A stretch of 64,000 nucleotides of DNA from Devosia sp. (GTDB lineage: Bacteria > Pseudomonadota > Alphaproteobacteria > Rhizobiales > Devosiaceae). Numbering within the stretch: position 1 is the stretch's first letter; each line of letters starts with the position of its first letter. The translations under genes and the position numbers were made by a program. The stretch covers positions 32,438-96,437 of the forward strand of contig NZ_JACZKG010000051.1 in assembly GCF_014860165.1 (NCBI RefSeq), given 5' to 3'. This document shows, in pieces, positions 36,360-44,313 of this stretch. The notes under the pieces were generated by a model. The model was not told where the DNA came from, did no database searches, and worked only from the letters and a program-made list of their open reading frames with translations.

Positions 36360-37192
36360 CCATGAAGCTCACCCTGCCCGCCTTCATCGGTCGCATCGCC
36401 TTCTCGGCCCTGGCTGCGCTGATCGGCGCCGCCTTCGCCCTGCCGCTGCTGTGGTTCCTGTTCGCGCCGTTCAACGCGCGGGCCGAGCTGGGCCTCGCCA
36501 TTCCAGACCCGTGGACGCTGTCCAATTTCGTCACCGTCTTTGGCAACAGCTTTGCCGTGCAGGCGCTGTGGAACAGCCTCATCCAGTCCGTGGGCGGGGT
36601 GATCCTGGTCGGTGCGGCGGCCACGCTCGCCGCCTATGCGCTGTCGCGCTCTTCGCTGCCGGGCAAGGGCGCGGTCACCTATATCCTGCTGCTGTTTTCC
36701 TCGGTCGTGTCGGGGTCGGCGGCCATGGTGCCGATCTTCCTCATCGTCTCCGCCGCCGGGCTGATCGACACCCATCTTGCGGTGATCCTGACCTTTGCCG
36801 GCGGACTCCTGCCCACCGCCATGTTCATCCTGCGCGACTTCATCGACTCCATCCCCAAATCCTACGAGGAAAGCGCCATGGTCGCGGGCGCCTCCCCCGT
36901 CCAGGCCTTTTTCGACGTGGCCCTGCCGGTGATCCGGCCCGGCATCGTCGTCGTGGTGGTCTGGGGTTTCGTCAATATCTGGGGCAGCTTTCTCATCCCC
37001 TTCATCCTGTTGCGCAGCGACGACCAGATGCCGGCATCGGTGGCCATCTACTCCTTCTATTCGGAGGCGGGCACGCCCATCGTGACCCTGCTGGCGGCCT
37101 ATTCGCTCATCTACTCGCTTCCCGTCATCGCCCTTTATCTCTTCGTCAGCTGGAAGTTCGGCTTCCGGTTCTTTGGCGGCATCAAGGCCTAA
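36356..37192 (+). CDS. Sugar ABC transporter permease (MalG/UgpE type)
   Basis: The 278-residue permease begins at ATG 36356 in a 4-bp overlap with the first permease; the reading frame is open far upstream but that stretch is the other permease in another frame. Six membrane helices are seen, the EAA loop is SYEESAMVAGASPVQAFFDV, and the end is WKFGFRFFGGIKA, which is normal for MalG-like proteins. It is followed after 6 bp by the ATPase gene. Confidence 0.9.
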   Translation: MTMKLTLPAFIGRIAFSALAALIGAAFALPLLWFLFAPFNARAELGLAIPDPWTLSNFVTVFGNSFAVQALWNSLIQSVGGVILVGAAATLAAYALSRSSLPGKGAVTYILLLFSSVVSGSAAMVPIFLIVSAAGLIDTHLAVILTFAGGLLPTAMFILRDFIDSIPKSYEESAMVAGASPVQAFFDVALPVIRPGIVVVVVWGFVNIWGSFLIPFILLRSDDQMPASVAIYSFYSEAGTPIVTLLAAYSLIYSLPVIALYLFVSWKFGFRFFGGIKA

Positions 37193-37198
37193 TCCACC

Positions 37199-38311
37199 AT
37201 GGCATCAGTCGAATTCAGCAATGTCACCAAGATCTTCGGCAATTTCAACGCCGTGTCGGATGTGAGTTTTTCCATTGGCGATGGCGAGTTCGTCTGCCTG
37301 CTCGGCCCCTCGGGCTGCGGCAAGACCACGAGCCTGCGCATGATTGCGGGGCTCGAAACCCCAACCTCGGGCAAGGTGCTGATCGGTGGCGAGGACGTGA
37401 CCCACTACCACCCCAAGGATCGCCAGATCTCCATGGTGTTCCAGGATTATGCGCTCTATCCGCATATGAACCTGGCCGACAATATCGCCTATCCGCTCAA
37501 GGTGCGCGGCAAGTCGGTGACCGAGCGGCACGGGCGCGCCAAGGAAGTCGCCGACGTGCTCAAGATCGGCCATCTCCTCGACCGCCTGCCCAGCCAGATT
37601 TCGGGCGGGCAGCAGCAGCGCACCTCGCTGGCGCGGGCCTTGGTCTATCCGAGCCAGGTCTATCTCTTCGACGAGCCGCTCTCCAATCTCGACGCCAAGC
37701 TGCGGCTAGAAGCGCGCGGCTTTCTCAACCACCTGCAGCGCGACATGGGCATGACTGCGGTCTATGTGACCCACGACCAGGCCGAGGCCATGGCGCTGGC
37801 CACCCGCATTGCGGTGATGGACCAGGGCAAGATCGTGCAATACGCCTCGCCCATCGAGATCTATCGCCGACCGGCGACCACTTTCGTCGCCAATTTCGTC
37901 GGCAATCCGCCGATGAACCTGGTGCCGGTCGAGGCGGTGCAGGGTGATGGGCAGCTGCGCCCATCCGCCGATGGGCTTGTGCTGAGGGGCCTCGCCATGT
38001 CGTCGGGCATCGGCACGGCTCTGGGCGCCGGCAAGACGCTGACACTGGGCATACGACCCGAGCATCTGTCTATTGCCGAGCCGGGCGCGGCCAATACCAT
38101 CTCGGGCAAGCTCTTCGCCAATGAGAATATGGGCCCTGAAAGCCTCGTCACCATCGAGCGCCCCGACGGATCGCGCGTTACCGCCCGCATCTTCACCGAT
38201 GATCATATCGCGCTGGACCAGGCGGTGACCCTGAGCTTTTCGAGCGAGCATGTGCATCTGTTCGACGGCGCGGGAAACCGTATTGCGGCCGATGGAGAAA
38301 CGGCGCTGTGA
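37199..38311 (+). CDS. Sugar ABC transporter ATP-binding protein (MalK/UgpC type)
   Basis: The 370-residue ATPase carries Walker A GPSGCGKTTSLRMIAG, signature ISGGQQQRTSLARALV, Walker [16 protein letters not shown] and switch VTHDQAEAMALAT, with a MalK-like C-terminal beta domain (FVANFVGNPPMNLV onward). It completes an importer with binding protein and two permeases in one operon. The stop overlaps the PHP hydrolase gene by 4 bp (GTGA), so enzyme and transporter are co-expressed. Confidence 0.92.
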   Translation: MASVEFSNVTKIFGNFNAVSDVSFSIGDGEFVCLLGPSGCGKTTSLRMIAGLETPTSGKVLIGGEDVTHYHPKDRQISMVFQDYALYPHMNLADNIAYPLKVRGKSVTERHGRAKEVADVLKIGHLLDRLPSQISGGQQQRTSLARALVYPSQVYLFDEPLSNLDAKLRLEARGFLNHLQRDMGMTAVYVTHDQAEAMALATRIAVMDQGKIVQYASPIEIYRRPATTFVANFVGNPPMNLVPVEAVQGDGQLRPSADGLVLRGLAMSSGIGTALGAGKTLTLGIRPEHLSIAEPGAANTISGKLFANENMGPESLVTIERPDGSRVTARIFTDDHIALDQAVTLSFSSEHVHLFDGAGNRIAADGETAL

Positions 38312-39714
38312 GCCAGACGATCATGGCGCGGATCACCCGCGCCGACCAGGCCGCCAATCCCTATTTCTATGTGCCGTTCGACGTGCCCGAAGGTACGACG
38401 CGGATCGATGTCATCCTCGCCTATGCCAAGGCCGAGGACTGCGTCATTGACCTCGGCGCCTTCGATCCGCGCGACACCAGCTATCCGACCCGTGAGGGCT
38501 TTCGCGGCTGGAGCGGGGGGGCGCGCGACCGCTTTTTCATCGCCACCGACGATGCGACGCCCGGCTATGTGCATGGCGCCATCCAGCCTGGGCGCTGGAC
38601 AGTGATCCTGGGGCTCTACAGGCTTCCCGAAGCGGGCACCGAAGTCAGCGTCACCATCGCGCTCGATGCGGCGCCGCGCACCCTCGAGCCGCAGCCGGCC
38701 CGGACCTTTCCGGTGCGCCGGCAGGCGGGCTGGTACCGGGGTGACCTCCACTGCCACACCTTCCATTCCGACGCCAAGGGCTCGCCCGAATTGCTGCATG
38801 CGGCAGCCCGGCAGGCCGGACTCGATTTCCTGGCCATTGCCGACCACAATACCACCACGCAGCGCCGCTATTTCCACCCGCAGTCCTCGCCCGAACTGGT
38901 CTTTGTGCGCGCCATGGAGGTGACCACGGCCGAGGGGCACGCCAATGTCTATGGCGTGGATGACTGGATCGACTTCCGCATGACGCGCCGAACCGACGCG
39001 CACACGCTGGCAGGGCTGGTGCATGAGAGGGGCGGGCTGCTCTCGATCAATCACGACAAGCCGCCCATTGCCTGGGAGTATGAACTGCCCGAGGCGGATT
39101 GCCAGGAAGTCTGGCAGAGCACCTGGATGGCCTGGAACTGGATCGCGCTGGAGCGCTGGCAGCAGCGCCTCGTTTCGGGGCTGCGCCTGTCGGCCATTGG
39201 CGGCTCGGACTATCACCAGCCCGCGCAGTTGATGCCGGAGGGGCCGCTGGTGCTGGCGCGGCCGACCACTGTGCTGTGGCTGCCTGAACTCTCCGAAGAC
39301 GCGATCCTTGCCGCCATGAAGGCCGGCCAGGGCTACGTCACCGAAAGCCCCACGGGGCCGGCGCTGGTGATGACGGTGGATGGCCAGCCCATGGGCGCGA
39401 CCGTCACCGCAGCGCGTATGGGGCGCGCCGAGATCAAGGGCGCCAAAGGCGACCGACTGGTCTGGATCGATGCCAGTGGCGACATTGGCACGGCGCTGAT
39501 CGAAGCGGATGAGTGGTCCCATGACTTCGTGATTGACGATGCAAGGGGCTTCATCCGGGCCGAGATCGTCGCCGAGGCCAGTCGTGAGCGGCTGGGGGCA
39601 GAATTCCTGGCCCTGATCGAGGGGCGCGAACTGCCCTGGCAGTTGCGGGGCGTCAATCTGGCCGACCAGGCGATCCGCCGCGCGCTCGGCAATCCCGTCT
39701 ATATCGAGGGCTGA
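38308..39714 (+). CDS. PHP-domain metallohydrolase (CehA/McbA family)
   Basis: The 468-residue protein has an N-terminal beta-rich domain (residues 1 to about 145) and then a PHP phosphoesterase domain: RGDLHCHTFHSDAKGSPE, IADHNTTT, FVRAMEVTTAEGHANVYG, LLSINHDKPP and IGGSDYH, which supply the His and Asp metal ligands. The start is GTG at 38308 within a GTGA overlap. CehA/McbA-type enzymes cleave phosphodiesters or, in carbaryl degradation, ester bonds. With no signal peptide it should work in the cytoplasm on the imported compound. A glycerophosphodiester- or inositol-phosphate-like substrate is a guess from the IolE-like gene that follows. Confidence 0.82.
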   Translation: MSQTIMARITRADQAANPYFYVPFDVPEGTTRIDVILAYAKAEDCVIDLGAFDPRDTSYPTREGFRGWSGGARDRFFIATDDATPGYVHGAIQPGRWTVILGLYRLPEAGTEVSVTIALDAAPRTLEPQPARTFPVRRQAGWYRGDLHCHTFHSDAKGSPELLHAAARQAGLDFLAIADHNTTTQRRYFHPQSSPELVFVRAMEVTTAEGHANVYGVDDWIDFRMTRRTDAHTLAGLVHERGGLLSINHDKPPIAWEYELPEADCQEVWQSTWMAWNWIALERWQQRLVSGLRLSAIGGSDYHQPAQLMPEGPLVLARPTTVLWLPELSEDAILAAMKAGQGYVTESPTGPALVMTVDGQPMGATVTAARMGRAEIKGAKGDRLVWIDASGDIGTALIEADEWSHDFVIDDARGFIRAEIVAEASRERLGAEFLALIEGRELPWQLRGVNLADQAIRRALGNPVYIEG

Positions 39715-39717
39715 GCC

Positions 39718-40572
39718 ATGCTGATCGCCAACGCACCCTGCTCTTGGGGCATCGCTTATCCCACCGGCAACGCCGTCACCTGGCAGCAATATCTCGACGA
39801 AGTCGCCGCAGCCGGCTATCGCGGCACCGAGCTGGGCCCGTTCGGCTTCCTGCCCAAGGACCCGGCTCAGCTCAAGGACGAGTTGGCCAGGCGCGACCTG
39901 ATGATGATTGGCGCCACGCATGTCCATACCCTTGGGGACCGCGCTTCTGCGCCGATCCTCATGCAGACATTGCGTGAACTGTCATTGCTGCTGGTCTCGC
40001 TGGGCGCGAAACATCTCGTCATCATGGACGAAAGCAACTGGTATTCGGCCGGCCATGAAGGCGTGCTCGACGAAGTCGGCTGGACCGGACTTACGCAGAT
40101 GGTGCGTGAAGGGCAAAAGCTGGTCGAGGGCGAATACGGGCTCAAGTTCAGCTTCCACCCTCATATCGGCACGGCGGTCGAAAAGGAGCGCCAGATCGAC
40201 CGCCTGCTGGCCGAAACCGAGATCGACCTCTGCTTCGACACCGGCCACCACGCTTTCTGGGACCAGGACCCGCTGGCCTATATGGAACGTGTCTTTCCCC
40301 GCATCGCCTATATGCATCTCAAGAATGTCGATGGCGCGGTGCGCCAGCGCGTGCTCGACGGACATCTCTCGATCGCGGATTCCTATGGCGCGGGGGTCAT
40401 GTGCCCCCTGCCCGATGGCGTGGTCGATATCAGGGCCGTAATGCAGTTGCTCGTCGACCGCGGCTTTGCCGGCCCGATCGTGGTCGAGCAGGACGTGGCG
40501 AAGGATTCCGCCGAAACGCCGCTGCAGCTGGCTGCCCGGAACCTCGCCTATATGAATGCCATCGCCAGGTGA
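39718..40572 (+). CDS. Sugar phosphate isomerase/epimerase, IolE-like
   Basis: This 284-residue xylose-isomerase-like TIM barrel begins IANAPCSWGIAYPTGNAVTW, close to the inosose dehydratase IolE start pattern. Metal and substrate residues are suggested by GTELGPFGFLPKD, SFHPHIGTAVE, LCFDTGHHAFW and YMHLKNVDG. It lies 3 bp after the PHP gene and is the last gene of the operon. It could dehydrate an inosose or isomerise a related keto sugar. No other inositol catabolic gene is present in the window, so the pathway cannot be fixed from this gene alone. Confidence 0.78.
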   Translation: MLIANAPCSWGIAYPTGNAVTWQQYLDEVAAAGYRGTELGPFGFLPKDPAQLKDELARRDLMMIGATHVHTLGDRASAPILMQTLRELSLLLVSLGAKHLVIMDESNWYSAGHEGVLDEVGWTGLTQMVREGQKLVEGEYGLKFSFHPHIGTAVEKERQIDRLLAETEIDLCFDTGHHAFWDQDPLAYMERVFPRIAYMHLKNVDGAVRQRVLDGHLSIADSYGAGVMCPLPDGVVDIRAVMQLLVDRGFAGPIVVEQDVAKDSAETPLQLAARNLAYMNAIAR

Positions 40573-41073
40573 CCAGCCGGCGCAAACCGTGCCTACCCAG
40601 AGCGGGCAAGGACCAGGGCAACCATAACTGTTGACAGCCCAGCTGCTGGGTGCGGGCGACCTCGTCCGGCTTTCCCAAGGCGAAGAGCACCGACCGGCCA
40701 CACCATGATCCACCACTAGCCGTGGTCAGATCAGGCCGACGGCCTCTCTCCGTGCAATTGCCTCCCCGATCCGCTCTTAGTTGATGATTTTGCGCTCTCG
40801 CAGATCAGCAAAGATGGACAAGAACATCGCCGCTGTATCGATGTGCTCGTGGAATCCCAGGCGCCGCGCTTTGGAGCCGTCTGCGAAGAGGCACTACATA
40901 TGAGTGTGGGTAACGCACAACCTCGCCAATGCATTCTGGCAGGGCGGACGGAGGCTCTGGTCAGGCCCGCGCACATTCTGCAGGAAAGCCGTGAACCGCA
41001 CCCTGCTGAAACAGCTCTGTTCTCCCTTTGATATATGCGCATCGCGATGCTGACGGAATCGGCCAGCACCATC
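40573..41073. other. Gene-poor gap of about 500 bp
   Basis: No intact gene is convincing here. A short palindrome (CCCAGCTGCTGGG, 40638-40650) lies 65 bp after the IolE-like stop. The centre holds a probable gene remnant described separately. Open frames on either strand of this stretch lack family motifs and plausible start signals. Confidence 0.5.
40777..40896 (-). pseudogene. Possible C-terminal remnant of an SDR/epimerase-type oxidoreductase
   Basis: On the minus strand a stop-to-stop frame of about 38 codons reads like a protein end: KARRLGFHEHIDTAAMF, then LRERKIIN and stop. It resembles the last residues of NAD-dependent epimerase/dehydratase-type proteins, which end in a helix of this kind. 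An in-frame stop and loss of similarity upstream leave no gene body. It may be a leftover from an insertion or deletion at the border of the copper island. The identification is tentative. Confidence 0.35.
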
Positions 41074-41346
41074 TCATGCTCCGCGTCCAAAGAGCTCCGG
41101 CCAGTCCTGGCGCAACTTGAGGCGCTGGGCATCGTGAGTGCCGTAGTAGACCTTGGACCCGATGACGGTGATCGGGGCGACCCGCACGCCTGTTCGTGCC
41201 CTGGCCTGTTCGGCTACGTCCGGCTGGGTGAGGTCATGTTCGACATAGACAACCCCCATCTGCTCGAACCACAGCTTGAGCTGGCGGCAGTCGGGGCAAG
41301 TGGGGGTCGTGTAGAGTTCGATGTGTGGAGAAGATGACGTCTGCAT
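41074..41346 (-). CDS. Glutaredoxin-like thiol protein
   Basis: The 90-residue protein has a thioredoxin fold with the redox motif CPDC (IELYTTPTCPDCRQLKLWF, Cys near residues 17 and 20), the cis-proline region RVAPITVIGSKVYYG and a short C-terminal helix. It would use glutathione or another thiol to reduce disulphides or bind a metal in the cytoplasm. A CueR-type promoter site lies 28 bp upstream of its start (41374-41404), so it is probably induced by copper. It stands downstream of wrbA on the same strand. Confidence 0.82.
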   Translation of the reverse strand: MQTSSSPHIELYTTPTCPDCRQLKLWFEQMGVVYVEHDLTQPDVAEQARARTGVRVAPITVIGSKVYYGTHDAQRLKLRQDWPELFGRGA

Positions 41347-41373
41347 TTTGCACCTATTGGGCTGGTGCTGTCT

Positions 41374-41404
41374 GTCATCGGCCTTCCAACGCTGGCCGAG
41401 TCAA
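41374..41404 (-). promoter_or_regulatory. CueR/MerR-type promoter of the glutaredoxin-like gene
   Basis: On the minus strand TTGACT (41399-41404) is followed by a 19-bp spacer holding the dyad GGCCAGCGTTGGAAGG and then GATGAC. The over-long 19-bp spacer with a dyad inside it is the hallmark of MerR-family activated promoters. It is one of five such sites in this island. Confidence 0.68.
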
Positions 41405-41460
41405 GACCGACGAGCTTTCATGAAGAGAGTGGCGGAGATGCTCATCTCCGCCAACGAGGT

Positions 41461-42072
41461 TCAAGCGGCGAGCTTGTGTGCGAGGCGGGAGGCGACCGTA
41501 GCCACGTGATGGCCCTGGAAGCGTGCGCCCTCGAGTTCTGCCAGGGTTGGCATCCGTTCGCCATCGCTGCCTACAATTGCTCCAGCACCATAGGGACTGC
41601 CGCCCTTGACCTCATCGAGGCCGGACTGCCCCGCGAAGGTGTAGGGCAGACCGACGACGATCATGCCAAGGTGGAACAGGGTTGGAATTGCCGAAAGAAT
41701 TGTCGTTTCCTGACCCCCATGCTGGGTGCCCGAGGTGGTGAACATTGCGCCGACCTTTCCGACGAGCGCATTGCGAGACCAAAGTCCACCAGCCCGTTCC
41801 AGGAATGCCCGCATTGGGGCGGCCATGGAGCCGAAGCGGGTGGGCGTTCCGATGATGATGGCGTCGAAATCTGCGAGTTCATCGATATGAGCGAGCGGTG
41901 CCGACTGGTCGATCAGGTGGCCGTCCTTTTCGGCCACCGATAAAGGCACAAGGTCCGGCACGCGGCGGATGGAGACGGATGCTCCGGCCTGGCTAGCGCC
42001 TTCAGCGACGGCATGAGCCATGGATTCTATGTGGCCCCAGGCTGAGTAGTAGAGCACGAGTACGCGAGTCAT
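41461..42072 (-). CDS. wrbA: NAD(P)H:quinone oxidoreductase WrbA
   Basis: The 203-residue flavodoxin-fold enzyme reduces quinones by two electrons. It shows [14 protein letters not shown] (FMN phosphate loop), [20 protein letters not shown], the family signature [14 protein letters not shown] and [10 protein letters not shown]. Start ATG at 42072 has AAGGAA upstream and overlaps the stop of a small DUF1127 gene (TAATG); the frame is open further but that part is the small gene's other frame. It seems to belong to a copper-induced unit with the MFS exporter. Quinone reduction would limit redox cycling during copper stress; this link is inferred. Confidence 0.9.
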   Translation of the reverse strand: MTRVLVLYYSAWGHIESMAHAVAEGASQAGASVSIRRVPDLVPLSVAEKDGHLIDQSAPLAHIDELADFDAIIIGTPTRFGSMAAPMRAFLERAGGLWSRNALVGKVGAMFTTSGTQHGGQETTILSAIPTLFHLGMIVVGLPYTFAGQSGLDEVKGGSPYGAGAIVGSDGERMPTLAELEGARFQGHHVATVASRLAHKLAA

Positions 42073-42242
42073 TATGTGTATTCCTTTGAGATGGATCGAC
42101 TGAAGTCGCCAAGGCCGATGTCCTTGAGCAGGTGCGGATTGGCGGGTGGCCATTTTGCCTTGCGTCGAAACCACGCATGGATGCCGATCCGACGCCGCAC
42201 GGCCTGTGGCGGATCGAGATAAAATGAGAAATCTTCGAACAT
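42072..42242 (-). CDS. Small DUF1127-like protein
   Basis: A 56-codon frame runs from ATG at 42242 to TAA at 42072-42074, sharing bases with the wrbA start (TAATG). The product is basic and contains [17 protein letters not shown], which matches the DUF1127 core pattern LLxDIGL. DUF1127 proteins are small, common in alphaproteobacteria and in some species take part in RNA turnover and phosphate or carbon metabolism. No strong ribosome-binding site is visible; a hairpin lies between it and the MFS gene. Its role here is unknown. Confidence 0.65.
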   Translation of the reverse strand: MFEDFSFYLDPPQAVRRRIGIHAWFRRKAKWPPANPHLLKDIGLGDFSRSISKEYT

Positions 42243-42256
42243 GCTGATTTGCCGGC

Positions 42257-42283
42257 GGGCGGCGGGCCAAAAGCCTGCCGCCC
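42257..42283 (-). other. Hairpin between MFS and DUF1127 genes
   Basis: Arms GGGCGGCGGGC (42257-42267) and GCCTGCCGCCC (42273-42283) form an 11-bp stem with one non-Watson-Crick position and a CAAAA loop. There is no T-run after it in the direction of transcription, so partial termination or mRNA processing is more likely than full termination. Confidence 0.5.
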
Positions 42284-42290
42284 TTCGGGA

Positions 42291-43715
42291 CTAGCCCACC
42301 GGCACCTCCCGCTGGGCGGCACTACCGCGGATGAGAACGAGCGTAGCCAGAGCCGCGATCGCCGCAACGATACCTGCACCCTGGAACGCAGCCTGGAAGC
42401 CTTCAAGCAAGTCGGCGACTCCCTGCGCCCCCACGCCACCGTGGTCAAGACCGGCGGTGGAGATCACCACCATGACGGCAAGACCAATGGCCGAGCCAAT
42501 CTGGTAGGTGGTGTTGATGAGGCCGGAAGCCAGACCGGTTTCCTCGGGCTTGGCACCTGCCATGCCCGACATGGTTGCCGGGATATAGGCCAGGGCCATG
42601 CCCAACGCCGCCAACAGGGAAGCCGGCAGGACGTTGATCACGAAGGATCCATCCAGGGGCAGGTTGGCGAACATGATGAGGGATGCCCCCATCAGCAACA
42701 GGCCGAGGATGAGATTGGTCTTGGGACCGAACCGGCCAATCAGCTTGCCGGAGAAGCCCACCATGACGATCATGATCAGAATGGTCATCGGCAGGAGCGC
42801 AAGGCCGCTGGCGAGGGCCGACAGACCAAGAATCTGCTGCAGATAGAGGTTGAGGAAGAACCACAGCGGGATCCAGGCCGCGCCTAGAAGGGCCATGACC
42901 AGATTGCCGGCGGCCAGGTTGGGCGCCTTGAAGATGCCCAGGGGCAGCAGCGGTTCGCGGCGGACGCGCTGGGCGATCAGGAAGATCACGAAGAGCGCCA
43001 GGGAAATGCCGAGCAGCGACAGGATCAGCGGCGAACCAAGGCCGGCCGTCTCGATGGTGACAATCGCATAGACCAGGGAGACCAGCGCACCGGTGACAGT
43101 GATGGCGCCGAACCAGTCGACCTTGCCGCGTGCCCGTTCGGACTTGCGCAGAACAGCCGGGATGGCGGCCAGCACGATCAGGCCGAGCGGCACGTTGATG
43201 AGGAAGGTCCACTGCCAGGCCATCCACTCAGTGATGACACCGCCAAGGAAGACACCGGCCGAGCCGCCGGCGGCTGCAGCAGCACCCCAGAAGCCGAAAG
43301 CCTTGCCCAGCTCAGCACCATTGTGCCCGAACAGGCGCATGACGATAGTCAGGGCCGATGGTGCAATCAATGCCGCACCGATGCCCTGCAGCGCGCGGCC
43401 GGCAAGCAGGATTTCCTGGCTGGTGGCGAGGCCTGCCAGCAGGGAGGCGGCCGTCAGGATGACAAAGCCGGTCGTGAAGATGCGGCGGGCGCCGAACAGG
43501 TCGCTCAACCGTCCGCCGAGCAGCAACAGGCCGCCAAAGGCAATGACATAGGCGTTGAAAATCCAGCTCAGACCGCTGGCGGAAAAGCCGAGATCGGCCT
43601 GGATGGCGGGCAGGGCCACGCCGATGATTGAGGTATCGAGGATGACGATGAATTGGGCGGCACACAGCAATGCCAGAGCGGCCCATCTCTTCGGATCCGG
43701 TGTGAACTTTTGCAT
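42291..43715 (-). CDS. MFS drug/metabolite exporter, DHA2 (EmrB/QacA) type
   Basis: This 474-residue polytopic protein has about 14 hydrophobic segments. Motifs of proton-driven exporters include [14 protein letters not shown] in helix 1, the loop [13 protein letters not shown] (motif A) and [20 protein letters not shown] (motif C, helix 5). It would export organic compounds across the inner membrane. A CueR-type promoter site sits just upstream, and the DUF1127-like and wrbA genes follow, so a copper-induced unit is likely. No metal-binding residues stand out, so the cargo is more likely an organic toxicant or chelate than free copper. Confidence 0.88.
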   Translation of the reverse strand: MQKFTPDPKRWAALALLCAAQFIVILDTSIIGVALPAIQADLGFSASGLSWIFNAYVIAFGGLLLLGGRLSDLFGARRIFTTGFVILTAASLLAGLATSQEILLAGRALQGIGAALIAPSALTIVMRLFGHNGAELGKAFGFWGAAAAAGGSAGVFLGGVITEWMAWQWTFLINVPLGLIVLAAIPAVLRKSERARGKVDWFGAITVTGALVSLVYAIVTIETAGLGSPLILSLLGISLALFVIFLIAQRVRREPLLPLGIFKAPNLAAGNLVMALLGAAWIPLWFFLNLYLQQILGLSALASGLALLPMTILIMIVMVGFSGKLIGRFGPKTNLILGLLLMGASLIMFANLPLDGSFVINVLPASLLAALGMALAYIPATMSGMAGAKPEETGLASGLINTTYQIGSAIGLAVMVVISTAGLDHGGVGAQGVADLLEGFQAAFQGAGIVAAIAALATLVLIRGSAAQREVPVG

Positions 43716-43760
43716 TGGAGTTCCCCAGAAAAAGGTTTCTCGCCGATTGCGATTAACCCC

Positions 43761-43791
43761 GGTGTCCGGCTTCCAACGCTGGTAGAGTCAA
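43761..43791 (-). promoter_or_regulatory. CueR/MerR-type promoter of the MFS-DUF1127-wrbA unit
   Basis: On the minus strand TTGACT (43786-43791) is followed by a 19-bp spacer with the dyad CTACCAGCGTTGGAAG and then a weak -10 (GACACC). The dyad is nearly the same as in front of the glutaredoxin-like gene and the broken ATPase gene. Confidence 0.65.
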
Positions 43792-43813
43792 GGAGTGAAG
43801 AGAAATATTTCAA

Positions 43814-43845
43814 ACAAAAAAAAGGCGGTGAAAAATCACCGCCTT
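43814..43845 (-). terminator. Rho-independent terminator after cueR
   Basis: A perfect 10-bp stem (AAGGCGGTGA / TCACCGCCTT, 43822-43845) with a 4-nt loop is followed on the minus strand by a run of eight T. It ends the copA-cueR transcript 7 bp after the cueR stop and insulates the MFS unit, which has its own promoter. Confidence 0.9.
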
Positions 43846-43851
43846 AAATGA

Positions 43852-44313
43852 TCAGTGGGTATACGGGTCAATTTCACCCGCAACGCCAAATCTTGGCTTT
43901 CTCCGGACCAGTACTTTTGGCGCCGGAGAAACAGCAAACTCTTCGATGATTGGGCAATCCGGCCTTTCATCGCCGTGACAATTATCCGCCAGATGCTCAA
44001 GTGTTCGACTCATTGCCTCAAGAGCTAGCGCCTTTTCTTTCAACTTGGCGACGTGCTCAAGCGCGATCGACTTCACGTCGGCGCTGGCGCGACTGCGGTC
44101 CCGCCAGAGCGCCAGGAGGTCTCGCATCTGCTCGACCGAGAACCCGAGGTCCCGGGCGCGATTGATGAAGCGAAGCGCATGGATGTCGTGATCGGTATAG
44201 ACGCGATACCCGGCATCTGACCGGTGCGCAGGGGTAATCAGACCGATGGTCTCATAGTAGCGGATCATCTTGGTCGAGATACCCGTAGCCTTGGCAGCGT
44301 GTCCGATGTTCAT
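43852..44313 (-). CDS. cueR: CueR-type copper-responsive MerR regulator
   Basis: The 153-residue regulator has the MerR winged-helix start ([33 protein letters not shown]) and a dimerisation helix. Its metal-binding loop holds two cysteines spaced C-x7-C ([13 protein letters not shown]), as in CueR that senses Cu(I). It lacks the third cysteine expected in mercury sensors. It overlaps the upstream ATPase gene by 4 bp (ATGA). The C-terminal tail after the loop (about 25 residues) is longer than in E. coli CueR. It is expected to activate the five 19-bp-spacer promoters found across the island. Confidence 0.88.
   Translation of the reverse strand: MNIGHAAKATGISTKMIRYYETIGLITPAHRSDAGYRVYTDHDIHALRFINRARDLGFSVEQMRDLLALWRDRSRASADVKSIALEHVAKLKEKALALEAMSRTLEHLADNCHGDERPDCPIIEEFAVSPAPKVLVRRKPRFGVAGEIDPYTH

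Noticed and set aside
35384..37192. A single 602-residue protein covering both MalF/MalG-type permeases
   Set aside because: The first half is an out-of-frame reading of the MalF-like permease; ATG at 36356 in the 4-bp overlap is the start of the second permease.
38203..39927. Minus-strand open frame of 574 codons opposite the PHP hydrolase gene
   Set aside because: The opposite strand carries clear PHP metal motifs and tight operon spacing; the antisense product has shadow-like composition and no start signal.
40731..41132. Minus-strand 133-codon open frame overlapping the glutaredoxin-like gene
   Set aside because: It is rich in Ser, Arg and Cys without a motif and overlaps a clear CPDC protein on the same strand in another frame.
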